A program made the position numbers and the translations under genes. From NCBI GenBank assembly GCA_014281115.1, contig JACONQ010000010.1, positions 2,542,001 through 2,606,000 on the forward strand: 64,000 nt of DNA. The letters run 5' to 3'. Source of the stretch: Laburnicola sp. R22_1. Its lineage: Eukaryota > Ascomycota > Dothideomycetes > Pleosporales > Didymosphaeriaceae. Shown here in pieces: positions 12,460 through 24,179 of the stretch. Every line of letters begins with the position of its first letter. The first letter of the stretch is position 1. The notes below the pieces were generated by a model that had not been told where the DNA came from, searched no databases, and saw only the letters and a program-made list of their open reading frames with translations.

Positions 12460-14107
12460 TTCTTTTCTTTATAACTAGAGTAGGACTCTAGTTATAAAGG
12501 CTTAGAAAATATAGTCTTTCTATGCGCCTAAATCTAGTAAAACCCCTATATACACTCTATTAAGCCTAACTAGTAGTTTAATTAATGCCTAGCTATTTGT
12601 GGTATTTAATTTAATAAAGGTTTCTTCCCTCTAGAGTATAGGTCTAAAAAAGACTTACTATAGTTATTATACGCCTCTAAGGTAAGGTAGTTAATTCTTC
12701 CTTCTATCTTCTATACTTAATATTACTTCTTATTTTTATTAGCTTTATCTTCTTCTCTTATTAGCGTTGTAGTTTGTTTATTATAGGAAGCTTTACTATA
12801 TTAGTTCTTTAGCGTTAGTTTAAGCTTAATTATTATAGTCTATTTAGTTAGGTTATATTTAAATCTATTTACTTCTTTCTCTACCTAGTGTTTTTTTATA
12901 TCTAGTATATAGGTAGGTATACTGAAAGAGTTGCGTGCATTTTCTATTTATAAGTATTAAATATATTTAGCTTTTAGCATTATTAAGTTATAGAAAATAT
13001 CTAGTTATTTGTTTATCCTAGAGGTGTGCGTTACACTAGGTAATAGGGCAGTTAAACTATTTCTAGTAATAGCGTTGCTTAACTTGTAGAAATGTGCTAT
13101 TATACATCTTACTCTAGTAGTAAGTAGTACACTAATTCTTTTTATAGTATCTTTATTTAAGGAATCTATATATAGAGTTATAGTAGTCTTGGTTATACTT
13201 TAGTTTATATTTAGACTTTTTATTTAAGTAGATCTTATTCTTAGACTAGTGTTTATATCTGTGATCTACCTATTCCCTATCTTTCTAAGAGATAATTAAG
13301 GCATATTAAGAGCTATAATAAATTACTCTATATAGTAAATCTCTATCTCTTAGTTAGCAAGATTCTAAAAATCCCTATACTTTTAGTTTATTATTAACTA
13401 AGTTAGTTTTTTATATATAGTTAGATAATATAGAATTATCGTTATTATATCTAGTCTAAGGATATAGTATTAGTAGTTGTTCAATTAGTTTAATTTCTTT
13501 TATATCTAAGTCTTCTTTAGCATCCTTATATAGTTATAAATCTAGAGAGTCTATTTACTTAGAGTCTACTTTATTAATACTAAGGTTATTAATAGAAGTT
13601 ACTACTTGCTATTCTTTATTAGTTGTATTTATATTCGTAATAGATAGTACGTTTAACTATCTAATAATCTTATTCTTAGATCTGTAGTTCCTAGCTATAT
13701 AGCCTAGTTTACTATATATAAAATAAGTATGTGTCTTATTCTTATTAGATTAGTGTCTCTTATAGAATTCTTTAAAGATTTCTTATTCTAGTTATTTAGT
13801 AGTATATTAGTTTATCTATAGTTTAATATATATGCTACCTTATTCTTTTCTTTTCTAAGTTATTAATGGTGTAACTATACTAAATTTCCTCTATAGGCTA
13901 GTAGCTATATAGGTCTTAATTGTATAGCTAAGGTACTATCTAATAGTGTGTAGATACTTTGCTATAGCTTAGTGTTGTATAATAGTTTTATTATAGCTTG
14001 CAATTTAGTTTATATTAGTCTATATTAATCTAGATAGATTTATTATATAAATTATCTAGAGTATTAATAGCTACTCTACTGCATAGTGGTTCCTTATATA
14101 TAGATTA
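12460..14107 (-). pseudogene. E7 gag-protease relic with zinc knuckle
   Basis: Minus-strand continuation of E7 upstream of pol. Near 13,670-13,745 the minus strand reads KLGYIARNYRSKNK, a degraded CCHC zinc knuckle (the usual form is CGKxGHIxRDC) with Cys-to-Tyr and His-to-Tyr changes, consistent with RIP. The rest is too degraded for domain limits. It is interrupted at 14,107 by a family H element. Confidence 0.6.
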
Positions 14108-15234
14108 TATTAGCTTGCCAAACACCTTTTTTAACCTTGTTTTTAGTTTAAGGTTAAAGTAGGTTAAGATAAAAGGTTATTATGTCCTATGTACAGCACC
14201 TAATTCTAATAAAAAACTAATCTTAAATATCTAACAACGCAACAATAGTTTAAACTTTAAACTTACTTATACGTTGCCTACGCCCTATAAGCTTCTAACT
14301 TATATAAGATTTACTTATAGTGTATATAGCACACTTGGCTTATTACCACTACTATTATTAGTTATCCGTGCTCGCGCACTAGATAAGCTAACTTAATAGT
14401 AATAATAGCTAGAAGAATCTTGCGGATTTATATAACACTCTTACCACACTAGAGCTTATTAATAAAGACCTTATTATCCTTCTTTTACATTCCCTACTAG
14501 AGAATTCTAGTGCTAATAAGGAGCAATTATATCTACTAGAGTAGAAGTATAGTCTAGCTATCCTTTACAAACTAGATTAGCTACTAGCCTAACTAGTATA
14601 TGTAGATAGCATTATAAATAGTTAAGTATACCTATCTATTACGCTAGACAAGCATCTTATAAATAGAATAGAACTCTAGTATAACTATATTAGTAGCAGC
14701 GGCGCAAATCTTTAGTATATACGTTTTAGCGATAGCAAGTACTTCTTTAGGGACAACGTTAATGTCTAAATAGATAGTAGGGCTTAAAGAGATAGTAGGG
14801 ACTTTATTAAGGACAACATTAATATAGTAATAAAGCAATAGTATATCTAGTATATATCACCCTTATCTTATTTATAAGCATAGTAGTATATATCTATTAA
14901 TATATTAACTTATATTATTTGCAATAATCTAGATAGTAGGTTTGCAATAATTAGGATAGTAGAGGAAGAATAGCTTATAGCGTTACTGCGCCAAAGTTTT
15001 ATCCCTCTCCTAAAATTCTAACTATAGCCTTTTTATAAATTAACTTTGTATATAGAAGCTATACGCGCTAAGACCGCTAAGCTTGCTTAGTAGTTTAAAC
15101 GCGCTTTTTTTGTAATTACTACCTTTTTTACGCTCTTTTTAATTACTAAGCAGAGGGCTCTACTTTTTTTATTGTGTTATTTAAGATAAAAGTCTTTGTT
15201 GTGCTACCCCTAGGTAGTTAATATAATGCCACAC
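14108..15234 (-). mobile_element. Family H element, long form, minus strand
   Basis: 1,127-bp insertion flanked by a 12-bp duplication (ATATATAGATTA at 14096-14107 and 15235-15246). It is the inverted relative of 19,563-20,648. Its 5' head is at the right end (about 15,100-15,234) and contains an internal A-run followed by a GC-rich palindromic segment around 15,050-15,095. A 64-codon open frame (14,644-14,838, minus) lies in the body and is shared in degraded form by the other long copy; it matches no family I recognise. Confidence 0.7.
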
Positions 15235-15246
15235 ATATATAGATTA

Positions 15247-16190
15247 CTTTAACCCTTGCTTATATATAACTATTAAAGTATTATCCTTTTATTTAATTTG
15301 TATTGTATAGTGCTTAAACTTAGTAGTATACTTAGTAGTAAATTTAGTTTATTTAAGAGTTTGGATAGCTTATTTTACTAGGGGTACCTTATTAGCGATT
15401 CTAAAAAGCTATTATAGTTAGACCTTAAAGTTAGTATAGTCCTTAATAGCTTAATTAGTGTTGTCTCCTTTAACATTTTCTTTAGCTAGATATAGTCCTA
15501 GGTATAGTTAAATTTATTTAGCAGCTTAGCCTTGCATATATATAGCAGCAAAGATAACTTTCTCCTTATCTAAGATCTTCTTATCTTTAGGTTTTTCTTA
15601 GTTAAGAATATAGAAGTAGAGATTAAGTTATAAAATCTGTACTTCTATTTTATCTTAGGTACTATTATATAGGTCTAGTTTGCTAGTCTTATTATAGGTG
15701 TTATTTAGTAAAGTAAGGTGCTTAAAGTTGCTTATATTAAGGGTGTTTAAGATATTAAGACTAATAGGGTAGCTAGTCCTAGCGGCTAGGGTTAGTTCTT
15801 AGGCAAGAGCGTCTTAATAAGAGTAAGGAGTGTTAGTATTAAAGATTATAAAATAACAAATTAATAATAAGGGCCTAAGTATAATCTAAATACTAGATTA
15901 ATAATAGGGTTAAATATAAGTATTAAAGGTTAACACTTATGTTTCTATGTACTCTTAATAGTAATAGTAGACTATTACTTACTAACTATTATAGAAGTTA
16001 ATTGTCGCTTATTAACTATTATAGCAGTTAACTATTAGCCACGTATTAGTAGTTAAATATTGCTTATTAACTATTAGTTATGTAATATTAGCGCTAGCGG
16101 CACAGTCCTACTATGTATTATTCTTATTAGCTAATAGTAAGCATTAATAACAATACAAATTAGGTCTTAGTTTCTTTCTAGATCTTAGAT
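15247..16190 (-). mobile_element. Probable 5' remainder of E7 (gag and leader), unclassified
   Basis: AT-rich relic following the family H insertion. By position it should be the gag N-terminus and leader of E7, but no motif was recognised. Direct repeats built on TTAACTATTA and TTACTAACTATTATAG occur at about 15,960-16,080. No E7 5' LTR could be identified. Confidence 0.35.
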
Positions 16191-16240
16191 CCTAATAGTT
16201 TAAACTTTAGGAAAGAAATAAAACTTTAGATAATATATAT

Positions 16241-17291
16241 TAAATATCTTTGTTATATAGAGATTCTAACTAAGGTTAAGTTTGCACTATACATAAAGAG
16301 AAGTAAAATATAAGGCACTAAAATCTAGTACCTAGTATATAGTAGTAGTAATAAAATATATATAAAATAATAATAATTTTATTATTAACTTTCTTTATAG
16401 TAGTATTATTAATAGTAGTTAATAGATAGTCTGCTATCTAGTATAACTAAGTTATATACTATCTCTTAACTAGTAGACTGTTAGAGAGCTATAGTAGACT
16501 GCAAGGTTGTAACTACAGAAGTAGTGTAGGCAATAGAATGCTTAACTATAGTTTAGTTATTATGTTTATAATTTAGTAGCTATAGCATAATTATAGTTTA
16601 CTGTATATATAGCATATAAAGTCTCTTTCTTACAATATTAGTAACGCCTAGTATACTTAATCTTTATCTTTAATATATAACTACTACTACTATTTTTTAA
16701 ATCTAGCTCTTTATCTATTATATCTAGCGACGTAATAATATTTTAGTAGCCTAACTATACTACTTCTTTTTATATAGGATAGTATAGCTATAGTAGCATT
16801 CTAAAAGTATATAGAAGATTAGCTAGGCAAAGTTAAGAATAATTCCTAAAGATTTAGTAATTTTATATAGTAAGTAGGGTTATTAAAGAGGCCTTTTAAT
16901 CTTAATACTTTTAATAACACCTAGCCCTAGCTATTTAGACCCTATTAGCTAGTTTTATAACTCTAAATTCTAGAGTGCAAAGCACTCCTTTAGTATCTAA
17001 ATAGAGTGTTAGGTTAGGCATTTATACTATAATAATAAAATAATGTAGAGGTATTACTAAAGAAGCTTAAAGATAAGAGCTAGTAAAGCAAAGGTATAGG
17101 GCGGCTGCTAGATATTAAGTAGCAGTTCCTTAAGAACTATAGAAGTTTAAAAGCACAACTGTGGCGTAAAAAGCTTATAAATATAGTAGTAATTATCTAG
17201 GGTACTATTAAGGCGGGGGACTTCAACTAAGCAATAAGAGTGAGAGTGAGCGGCGGCGGCGGGAGCACGGGAGAGATGGGCGGCGGCGAGA
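16241..17291 (-). mobile_element. Family R repeat, copy 2, with 16-bp duplication and GC-rich 5' end
   Basis: 1,051-bp minus-strand insertion flanked by TTTAGATAATATATAT at 16225-16240 and 17292-17307. The homologous empty site is intact at 53,514-53,529. The 3' end (16241, reading AAAGATATTTA on the minus strand) matches the other two copies. The 5' end (about 17,218-17,291) is strikingly G-rich on the plus strand (GCGGCGGCGG runs), while the other two copies start differently, so this may be the most complete 5' end. Confidence 0.75.
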
Positions 17292-17307
17292 TTTAGATAA
17301 TATATAT

Positions 17308-17780
17308 AATCACTAGTATAATAAAGAGTTTTTTATTAATTACTAACTAATTACCTAATAAAAATAGTATTTCTAAATTAAATATTTAAAGACTAGTATT
17401 TTCTCTATAAATCTATTCTTTTTTTTTGTCATTACCTTTTTACGCCTTTTTTAATTACTAAGCAGGTGGCTCTGCTTTTTTAATATGTTATTTAAGATGA
17501 AAACATTTGTCGTCCTACTCCTAGGTAGATAAAATAACGTCATATAAATCTATTAAATAATGAAAATTATAGCTTTACTAGTAAACAAGTTATAAAGCTT
17601 TTAAAATAATACTTATTTAAACTATTTATATATATCTATACAAGTCTATATATATTTATACATTTCTAAGTATTTTTATACTAGTAAAGTACTTATATAA
17701 AAATTTATATATATGCGTATATCTGCGTATAGTTAAGCAGCCTCTTTAGAAAAAACTTTCCTAATAATAGTAATATTAAA
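17308..17780 (+). mobile_element. Family H relic (second body type), interrupted copy
   Basis: Together with 16,190-16,240 this is the counterpart of 53,460-53,858: both read on through CTTTACTAGTAAA and end near AAACTTTCCTAAT. Here the sequence is split by the family R copy at 16,241 and by a 125-bp insertion at 17,418. Confidence 0.65.
17418..17542 (-). mobile_element. Short family H element (SINE-like), 12-bp duplication
   Basis: 125-bp insertion flanked by TATAAATCTATT at 17406-17417 and 17543-17554. The uninterrupted sequence is present once at about 53,625-53,640, proving the insertion. On the minus strand it starts TGACGTTATTTTATC and ends in an A-rich tail (T-rich at 17,418-17,427). 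It equals the first about 120 bp of the long family H elements, stopping at their internal A-run. Confidence 0.8.
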
Positions 17781-17939
17781 AGCTACTTATAATGTGCACT
17801 AGTATCTCTAATAGATAACTACTATTTAAAAGATAATCTATCTAGTTTACTATAGTAACTTCTTAACTTTATTATACTTATTAGCATTTATAATATAAAC
17901 AGATATTTTATTTTTCTTCTACTAAAGTTCTAAGTAGCC
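17781..17939. other. AT-rich stretch, nothing recognised
   Basis: No frame, inverted repeat or similarity to the other repeats in the window was noticed. Confidence 0.4.
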
Positions 17940-18137
17940 TCTTTATAAAAATTTTACTTATAAGAGCAGCCTCCGCGCTTAAACTACTAAGCTCGCTTAG
18001 CAGTTTAAACCCGCTTTTTATTACCTTTATATGCTCTTTTTAATTACTAAGTAGGAGGCCTTTTTTGGTTATATTATTTAAAATAAAAGCCTTTATTATT
18101 CTACTTCTAGGTAGATAAATTAACGCTATATATATAA
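17940..18137 (-). mobile_element. Family H head fragment
   Basis: Minus-strand copy of the family H head: a GC-richer palindromic segment at 17,970-18,015, the A-run and the GTAATT/AAAGAGC blocks, ending near TTAACGCTATATA. No long body follows to the left, so it is truncated. No duplication was found. Confidence 0.6.
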
Positions 18138-18227
18138 ATAGATTTAAAATTAATACCCTATTTATACTATCCTAACTATTTACTAGTTATACTTACTAAT
18201 AGTAAGTGCTACTATACTTATATATAG

Positions 18228-18341
18228 TTTTTTTTGCGACTAAGGAGTTTCTAATAAAAATATTACAATAATAGCAGATATTTCTCCTGCTATTGTATAC
18301 ACAGAAAAGCGTTTTAAGGTAGTATTAATAAAAAGGGTTCG
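18228..18341 (-). mobile_element. 114-bp SINE-like element with 14-bp duplication
   Basis: Flanked by a perfect 14-bp direct repeat (ATACTTATATATAG at 18214-18227 and 18342-18355). The left end is a T-run (18,228-18,235), i.e. an A-tail on the minus strand. A second, very similar copy is at 34,836-34,945. No convincing internal polymerase III A or B box is seen in the minus orientation, so the SINE label is provisional. Confidence 0.75.
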
Positions 18342-19562
18342 ATACTTATATATAGCTATTTAGAAAGAAAAAGAAAGAAGAAAAGAAAAAGAATAATAAA
18401 AATAAAAATAAATAATACTAGAGAATTTAGAGTTTTTAAGAAGGTAGTAGTAAGGTGCTATAACTTACCTAAGAGCACTATCTATACACTATATAAATAA
18501 CGGCACCTAAGAGGGTTAAGGTTTTAATATTGTTATATAATAGCATTATATAAGAATTATGTAATGCCTATATGCTATAGCCTATATGCTGTAGAATCCT
18601 CTTATTTCTATTTGTATCCTTTTTAGAAATAAGTAATTAATACTAAGTTGTTCTATTATATTTTTTTATACGCTTATTCTGTATACTCTTTACACTTACT
18701 AATATAAAGTATTAGATATTAATATCTTTATAGCTAGCTATAAAGTACGTATATAAAACTAATTAGTAGTTAACTAACTTTTAACTATAAATTAGTAAAA
18801 GTAAAAATAGATTATATAAATTATTATTAGCTATATAATTTATTTTATTATACTCTATTATTTATATATAAAAGGATAATAAATTAAACCTTTATAAAGT
18901 TAGTAAGTAACTATTACTACTATATAAAATAAAGGGAGCGATTGTATAAGATATATAAAACCTATTCTTATCTATAAGGATAGTAAATTAACTCTTCTAT
19001 TAAGTTACTAAGTAGATATCGCTACTATATAAAATTCAAGAGAAAATAGTACACTAAGCATATTATTAGTAATTACATAAATATATAGTTAGATAATAAT
19101 AAACCCTAATAAAGCGTAATTCTTTATATAACTAATCTATTAAATAAACTAGTTATATAATAACTACCCCTACTACTACTTTGTATAAAGCTTCTACCTT
19201 TTCTACCTCTACTTTATAAGATAATACTAATATATCTAAATATACTAAACTATATAATAAGTATACTAAAGGAACAGAAATATTAGAGGTAACACTATAT
19301 AAGGAAATAAGACCTAAGTACTAAAAGAATAAGATTAACCTAATAGATAATCTCTCTTTATTAGAAATATAATTGTACGTAGTATATACTATTGCTAATT
19401 ATTATATATTATACTAAAAACGAACAGCCTTTTTAGAATTATTCTAAAAAGACTTTAAAGAATAGAAAGAAAATAATTTTTTAAAGTTAAACTATATATT
19501 TAGAAGAGAGCTTATTATAGTCCTAAAAAAGGGTATTATATTAAAAATAAATACTAAAGCTA

Positions 19563-20648
19563 TGTGTTGATAAATTATCTATCAAGGGGTAGAACGACAA
19601 AGGCTTTTATCTTAAATATTATAATAAAAAAGGTAGAGCCCCCTGCTTAGTAACTAAAAAGAGCGTAAAAAGGTAATTAAAAATACGCGTTTAAACTGCT
19701 AAGCGAGCTTAGTGGTTTTGGCGCGAAGCTCCTATATACAAATCTTTTATAAAGAGGCCACTTAGAACTTTAGGAAAGAGATAAAACTTTAGGGTAGCTA
19801 TGCCGTAGTTATTTATCCTTTCTTTATTATTTTAAGTTATAAACTACTATCTAGATTATTGCAAATAATATAAGTTAATATATTAATAGGTATATTTCTT
19901 ATAAGTAGTAGAATAAAAATAATATGTACTAGATACACTATTGCTTTATTACTATATTAAGATTATTCTTAATAATTTTTTTACTATTTCTCTACGCCCT
20001 ACTATTTATTTAGGTATTAGTATTGTTTCTAAAGAAGTACTTACTATTACTAAAGAGTATAGGCTGTAGTTTTGCGTCGCTACTACTAATATAGCTACGC
20101 TAGAGTTCTATTCTATCTATAAAATACTTATCTAGCGTAAGGAATAGGTATATTTAATTATTTATAAGACTATTCTTATGTATTAGTTAGGCTAGCAGCT
20201 AGTCTAGTTTATAAAGAATAGTAGCACTGTATTTCTACTTTAGTAGATATAATTACTTCTTATTAGTACTAGAATTCTCTAATAAAGGATGTAAAAGGAG
20301 GATAATAAAGTCTTTATTAATAAGCTTTAGTATAGTAAAAGTGTTGTATAGATCTATAAGATTCTCTTAGCTATTAACACTATTAAGTTAGAATAACTAG
20401 TAATAGTAGTAATAATAAGCCAGGTGTCCTATATATGCTATAAGTAAACCTTATATAGGTTAGGAGCTTATAGGGCATAGGTAAGGTGCGAGTAAGTTTA
20501 AAGTTTAAACTATTATCATATTATTAGATATTTAAGGTTCTTTAATTAGAATTAGATGCTATATATAGTATATAATGACCTTCTATCTTAACTTACTTTA
20601 ACCTTAAACTAAACAAAAAGGTTAAAAAAGGTATTTAGTAAGCCGACC
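19563..20648 (+). mobile_element. Family H element, long form, plus strand
   Basis: 1,086-bp insertion flanked by TACTAAAGCTA at 19552-19562 and 20649-20659. The homologous uninterrupted sequence is in E5 around 27,615-27,635. The head (19,563 to about 19,760) carries the block AGAGCCCCCTGCTTAGTA and a GC-rich palindromic segment (about 19,684-19,728). The body is the inverted counterpart of 14,108-15,050. Long runs of stops leave no protein. Confidence 0.75.
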
Positions 20649-21316
20649 TACTAAAGCTACAAGTGCTAGTAAACTATATAAAGTGGCCTAAAGTAATATA
20701 GATATTATTTATATATTACTATCTTCACTAGCTTACTTAACTTTTTATATATAAATACTAAGGCTAATCTTAAAAATACCTAAGCTAGTTAGGCTATTAC
20801 ACAAACCTAAATAGAGTAAGCTACTACTACTATAAACATTTATATAGGTATAGGTTCTTATAAATATTTAAAAACCTTTATATAAGTACTAAGAATAATC
20901 TTATTTGTATAAATAACTAAATAAACTACTACTCTTTATATATATTACCTAACTACTATTTTACCTACCTACTTGCAATTATTAAACGCTATATAGAATA
21001 GAGCCACTACTAGTTAAATGCGAATTATAGGCACTATACTAATCTACACAGACTAAGCCTATGCTATAATATAACTTATAGAAGCTTCCGTCTAAGTATA
21101 ACCTACTTTCTTAGAGAATTCTAGCTAATAAGATAATCTAATTTTAAAAGGTATAGAATAAGGATAATAACTATACTAGAGCTCTATATAATATTTTAGT
21201 AGGTAAGACTAGAATCTTTATAAATTTATACAAACGCCTCGATATTACTAAGAATTAATACCTAAATATCTTTCTAGATATCCTTACTAGCTATGCAGTA
21301 TAGTATTACCTCTATA

Positions 21317-22022
21317 ACGTGTCCGTGCGCGTGATGCGCCACTTCGCGTAATGAGCCGCTTTTTACTAGGAAAATTAAGAAAAACAAGGAAGTTTAAAGC
21401 AGTATAACCCTTTAACTACCTTTCCTTTTTAAAATCTTTCTTTATTAAAGTTATTAAGAAAGACCATCTCTATAACTTTGGAATTTTAGTTTTCTAATAA
21501 TAATTAGTTTTAAGAAAAAAGTATAAAAGTCCTAAAATTCAAGTCCCTAAAATTTAGAAATAATACTTTTTTAGGTATAAAGTATACTATTTAGAACACA
21601 TTTTATATTAGGTTCTTTTTAATAAAACTCTTAACTAAAAGGTTAGATTATCTTTTTATTTTTTTAAGAATAATAAATTAGGAAAGATAATCTATCTTCT
21701 TAAGTAGCTCTTTATAAGAAAAAGTTCTAATACAAAATATATTCTAAATAGTATACTTTATACCTAAAAAGAGTATTATTTTTAAATTTTAGAGACTTGA
21801 ATTTTAGGACTTTTATACTTTTTTCTTAAAACTAATTACTATTAGAAAACTAAAATCCTAAAGTTATAGAGATGGTCTTTCTTAATAACTTTAATAAAGA
21901 AAGATTTTAAAAAGGAAAGGTAGTTAAAGAGTTATACTGCTTTAAACTTTCTTGTTTTTCTTGATTTTCCTAGTAAAAAGCGGCGCATCACGCGAAGTGG
22001 CGCATCACGCGCACGGACACGT
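21317..22022. mobile_element. 706-bp foldback element at a TA target
   Basis: A nearly complete inverted repeat: each arm is about 330 bp and the short centre lies near 21,650-21,690. The ends are ACGTGTCCGTGCGC and its complement, and the insertion is flanked by TA (21315-21316, 22023-22024). E5 at 28,286-28,300 keeps the uninterrupted target. Ends beginning ACGT plus a TA target match the Fot1/pogo type elements in this window, so it is probably a non-autonomous pogo-type MITE. It has no coding capacity. Confidence 0.85.
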
Positions 22023-22264
22023 TACTATTTACCCTAGATAATTATAGAAGTGCTTATATAAGGAACTTAATAGTTACTTTAATACTACTATTAACTATAA
22101 CTAGTACTAGATAGACTAGACTATAATCACTTTTATATAATACTAGCGCAAAAATGCTAATAAAAGTCTATATAAAGTTCTAAAGATAATAATTAATAGG
22201 TTTACCCTTATATAGAGAGTATTAGATGTAGACTTTACTAGGAAAATTCTCTTCTATACTACTA

Positions 22265-24053
22265 CAGTGGGGTGCAATTAAAAAAGTTACTTAGAAAGTT
22301 ACCTTTTAAAAGTCTTATAACTTATTTAATATATTAGCTAAAAATATACTAAATGGATTATTGTAAAGAGGAGGTTTAGAGGGTTTTAGCTATTAATAGA
22401 GCATTAGCTAACTAAGCATAGGTCTTGGCATATATAACCTTAAACCTAAAGCTTTTTTAACTCTATACTTAGAGCTCTATACCGTTTAAATTAATGTTTA
22501 GTTTTATTTTATATTTTACCTAGCCTTTCTAGGTTTAGGGTAGATTAAGTAAGCAATTTTTTAAGCTAAGTCTTCTCTCTAACGTTTTTTATATTTTAGG
22601 TATAAAAATTTAGAATATGGTTATATAAGCACTAATTATATAATTTCTTAGTAAGCTTTTAGTTTATAATAATATCTTTCTAGAATTAAATTCTTCTTTC
22701 TTAAATCCTTAAAATGGCTTCAAAATTCACCACACTCGAATCTAACATTCTTCTTCTTTTAAAGGCTAAAACGCCTAATTCTACCATGGCTGCTACTTTA
22801 AATAAACCCTTAAAAAGTATAAAGAATACTATTTATTGTATTAAAGAGAAGGAAAAGGAGAATTATAATATAAAAAGAGTTAGTAAAGGAAGAATTTCTA
22901 AGATAACCTCTAAGGCTAAAACAGTTATTAATAGGGATTTAATTAAAAGCCCTAAGAAATAAAGTAAAAGATTATTATTAGAAAATAATCTAGGAGTAGC
23001 TAAAAGAACCTTACAGTACTTCTCAAACGAGGATGGTTATTCTTTTAATAAGGCTACTAGAAAGCCTTTATTAAATAAAAATAAGCTAACAATAGATTAT
23101 TATTTGCTAAAGAAAGAGTTAAAAATACAGAAAATATAGACTTTTCTAAAGTTATATTTTCTGATAAGTTAGTAATATAAAGGGGGCATAGTAGTAGGGG
23201 TGAATACTATTAAAAGAAAGGAAATAGTAAAGTTAGGAAAGAAATAGTTTCTACTAAAAATTCTAGTAAGTATTTTAAAATTCTACCGAACTCAGAAAAA
23301 TCTTCTTTTTTTCTCTATCGTTTTATGATTTTATTTTGTTAATAACTATTATACTAATTTAATAATAGCACGCGATATTACTATTTAAATCTGGGGAGCA
23401 ATTTGAATAGGCGATAGATCTAGATTAGAGTTTATTAAAATTCCTAATCAGTGTACTAGCTTTACTAATAAGGATTATTTAAATAATATCCTTATACCTA
23501 TAGTTAAACCTATAGTTAAAAGGGATAAGTCTTTATATACCTTTTTTACCTCTTTTTTAATTTTTATTATAATATATATTACTATATATTATATTTTAAA
23601 TAATGTATAAGGTTTTATATGTTAATACTAGTCTAGGGTGGCAATATTAATAAGATAACGCCAAAATTCATAAAACTAAATTAGTTTTGGATTTCTTTGA
23701 AAAAGAGAAAATTAATCTCTTTTACTATCCCCCCTATAGTCCCGATCTTGCCCCTATTAAAAACGTCTGGCGTCTATTAAAATATAGACTAAATAAGAGA
23801 TATAATACTACTTTAGGGGTAGGTAAAAGTAAGGCTAGTATTAAGGCTTTAATTCCCTAAAAGGATATAGATAATTGTATATTATCTTTACCTAGGCGTT
23901 ATAACGCTATTATAGAGGCTAAAGAGTATTATACTAAGTATTAGTAATATATTATATATTACTTTATTACTATTTTATTACTATTTAATATTATTACTAA
24001 ACTATTAAATACTAACTAATATAGATAATAACCCTATAATACAAAATTATGTG
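22265..24053 (+). mobile_element. Tc1/mariner element, 3' end lost
   Basis: Starts CAGTGGGGTGCAATT after a TA at 22263-22264. The same terminus occurs inverted at 51,724-51,738, followed by TA, which defines the terminal repeat. The insertion point in E6 compares with intact E5 sequence near 28,525. The right terminus is missing; the sequence passes into a short family H copy at 24,054. It carries a broken transposase (22,714-23,943). Confidence 0.8.
22714..23943 (+). pseudogene. Tc1/mariner transposase relic (DD34E type)
   Basis: The first 82 codons (22,714-22,962) are open and rich in Lys and Ser, as the helix-turn-helix DNA-binding part of Tc1-type transposases is. Downstream, separated by stops, come VIFSDK near 23,155 (first catalytic Asp), DNAKIHKTKLVLDF near 23,660 (second Asp) and YPPYSPDLAPIKNVW near 23,727-23,772. 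The third catalytic position, normally Glu in PIEN, reads Lys (codon 23759-23761), with 34 residues between it and the second Asp. That is a G-to-A change. Transposase of this family cuts and pastes the element at TA; this copy cannot. Confidence 0.85.
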
Positions 24054-24179
24054 TGACGTTAAATTAACTACCTAGAGGTAGCACGATAAAGGCTTTTATC
24101 TCAAATAACATGACAGAAAAAGTAGAGCCCCCTGCTTAGTAATTAAAAAGAGCGTAAAAAAGGTAATTATAAAAAAAAG
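24054..24179 (+). mobile_element. Short family H element with A-tail
   Basis: About 126 bp, head TGACGTTAAATTAAC to an A-run (24,172-24,179). It is the plus-strand match of the 125-bp copy at 17,418. A clear target duplication was not found. It truncates the mariner element on its left. Confidence 0.65.

Larger units (their letters stand above)
18479..22262 (+). mobile_element. Copia-like element E6, LTR plus gag relic
   Basis: LTR from about 18,479 to 18,765, similar to 26,536-26,823 and to the fragment at 50,980-51,197. It is followed by a leader and gag-like sequence collinear with 26,824-28,520 of E5. It is interrupted by a family H element (19,563-20,648) and a foldback element (21,317-22,022), and ends at 22,262 where a Tc1/mariner element sits. 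Pol is missing here. Comparison with E5 supplies empty sites for the insertions (27,618-27,632 and 28,286-28,300). Confidence 0.75.

Noticed and set aside
14644..14838. 64-codon minus-strand frame as a gene
   Set aside because: It lies in the body of a family H repeat; its relative at 19,940-20,130 is broken, and no motif is recognisable. Reported only as part of the repeat.
18228..18360. tRNA-like B box (GGTTCGA) at 18,336-18,342
   Set aside because: It lies on the strand opposite to the A-tail and runs into the target duplication, so it is not an internal promoter of this element.
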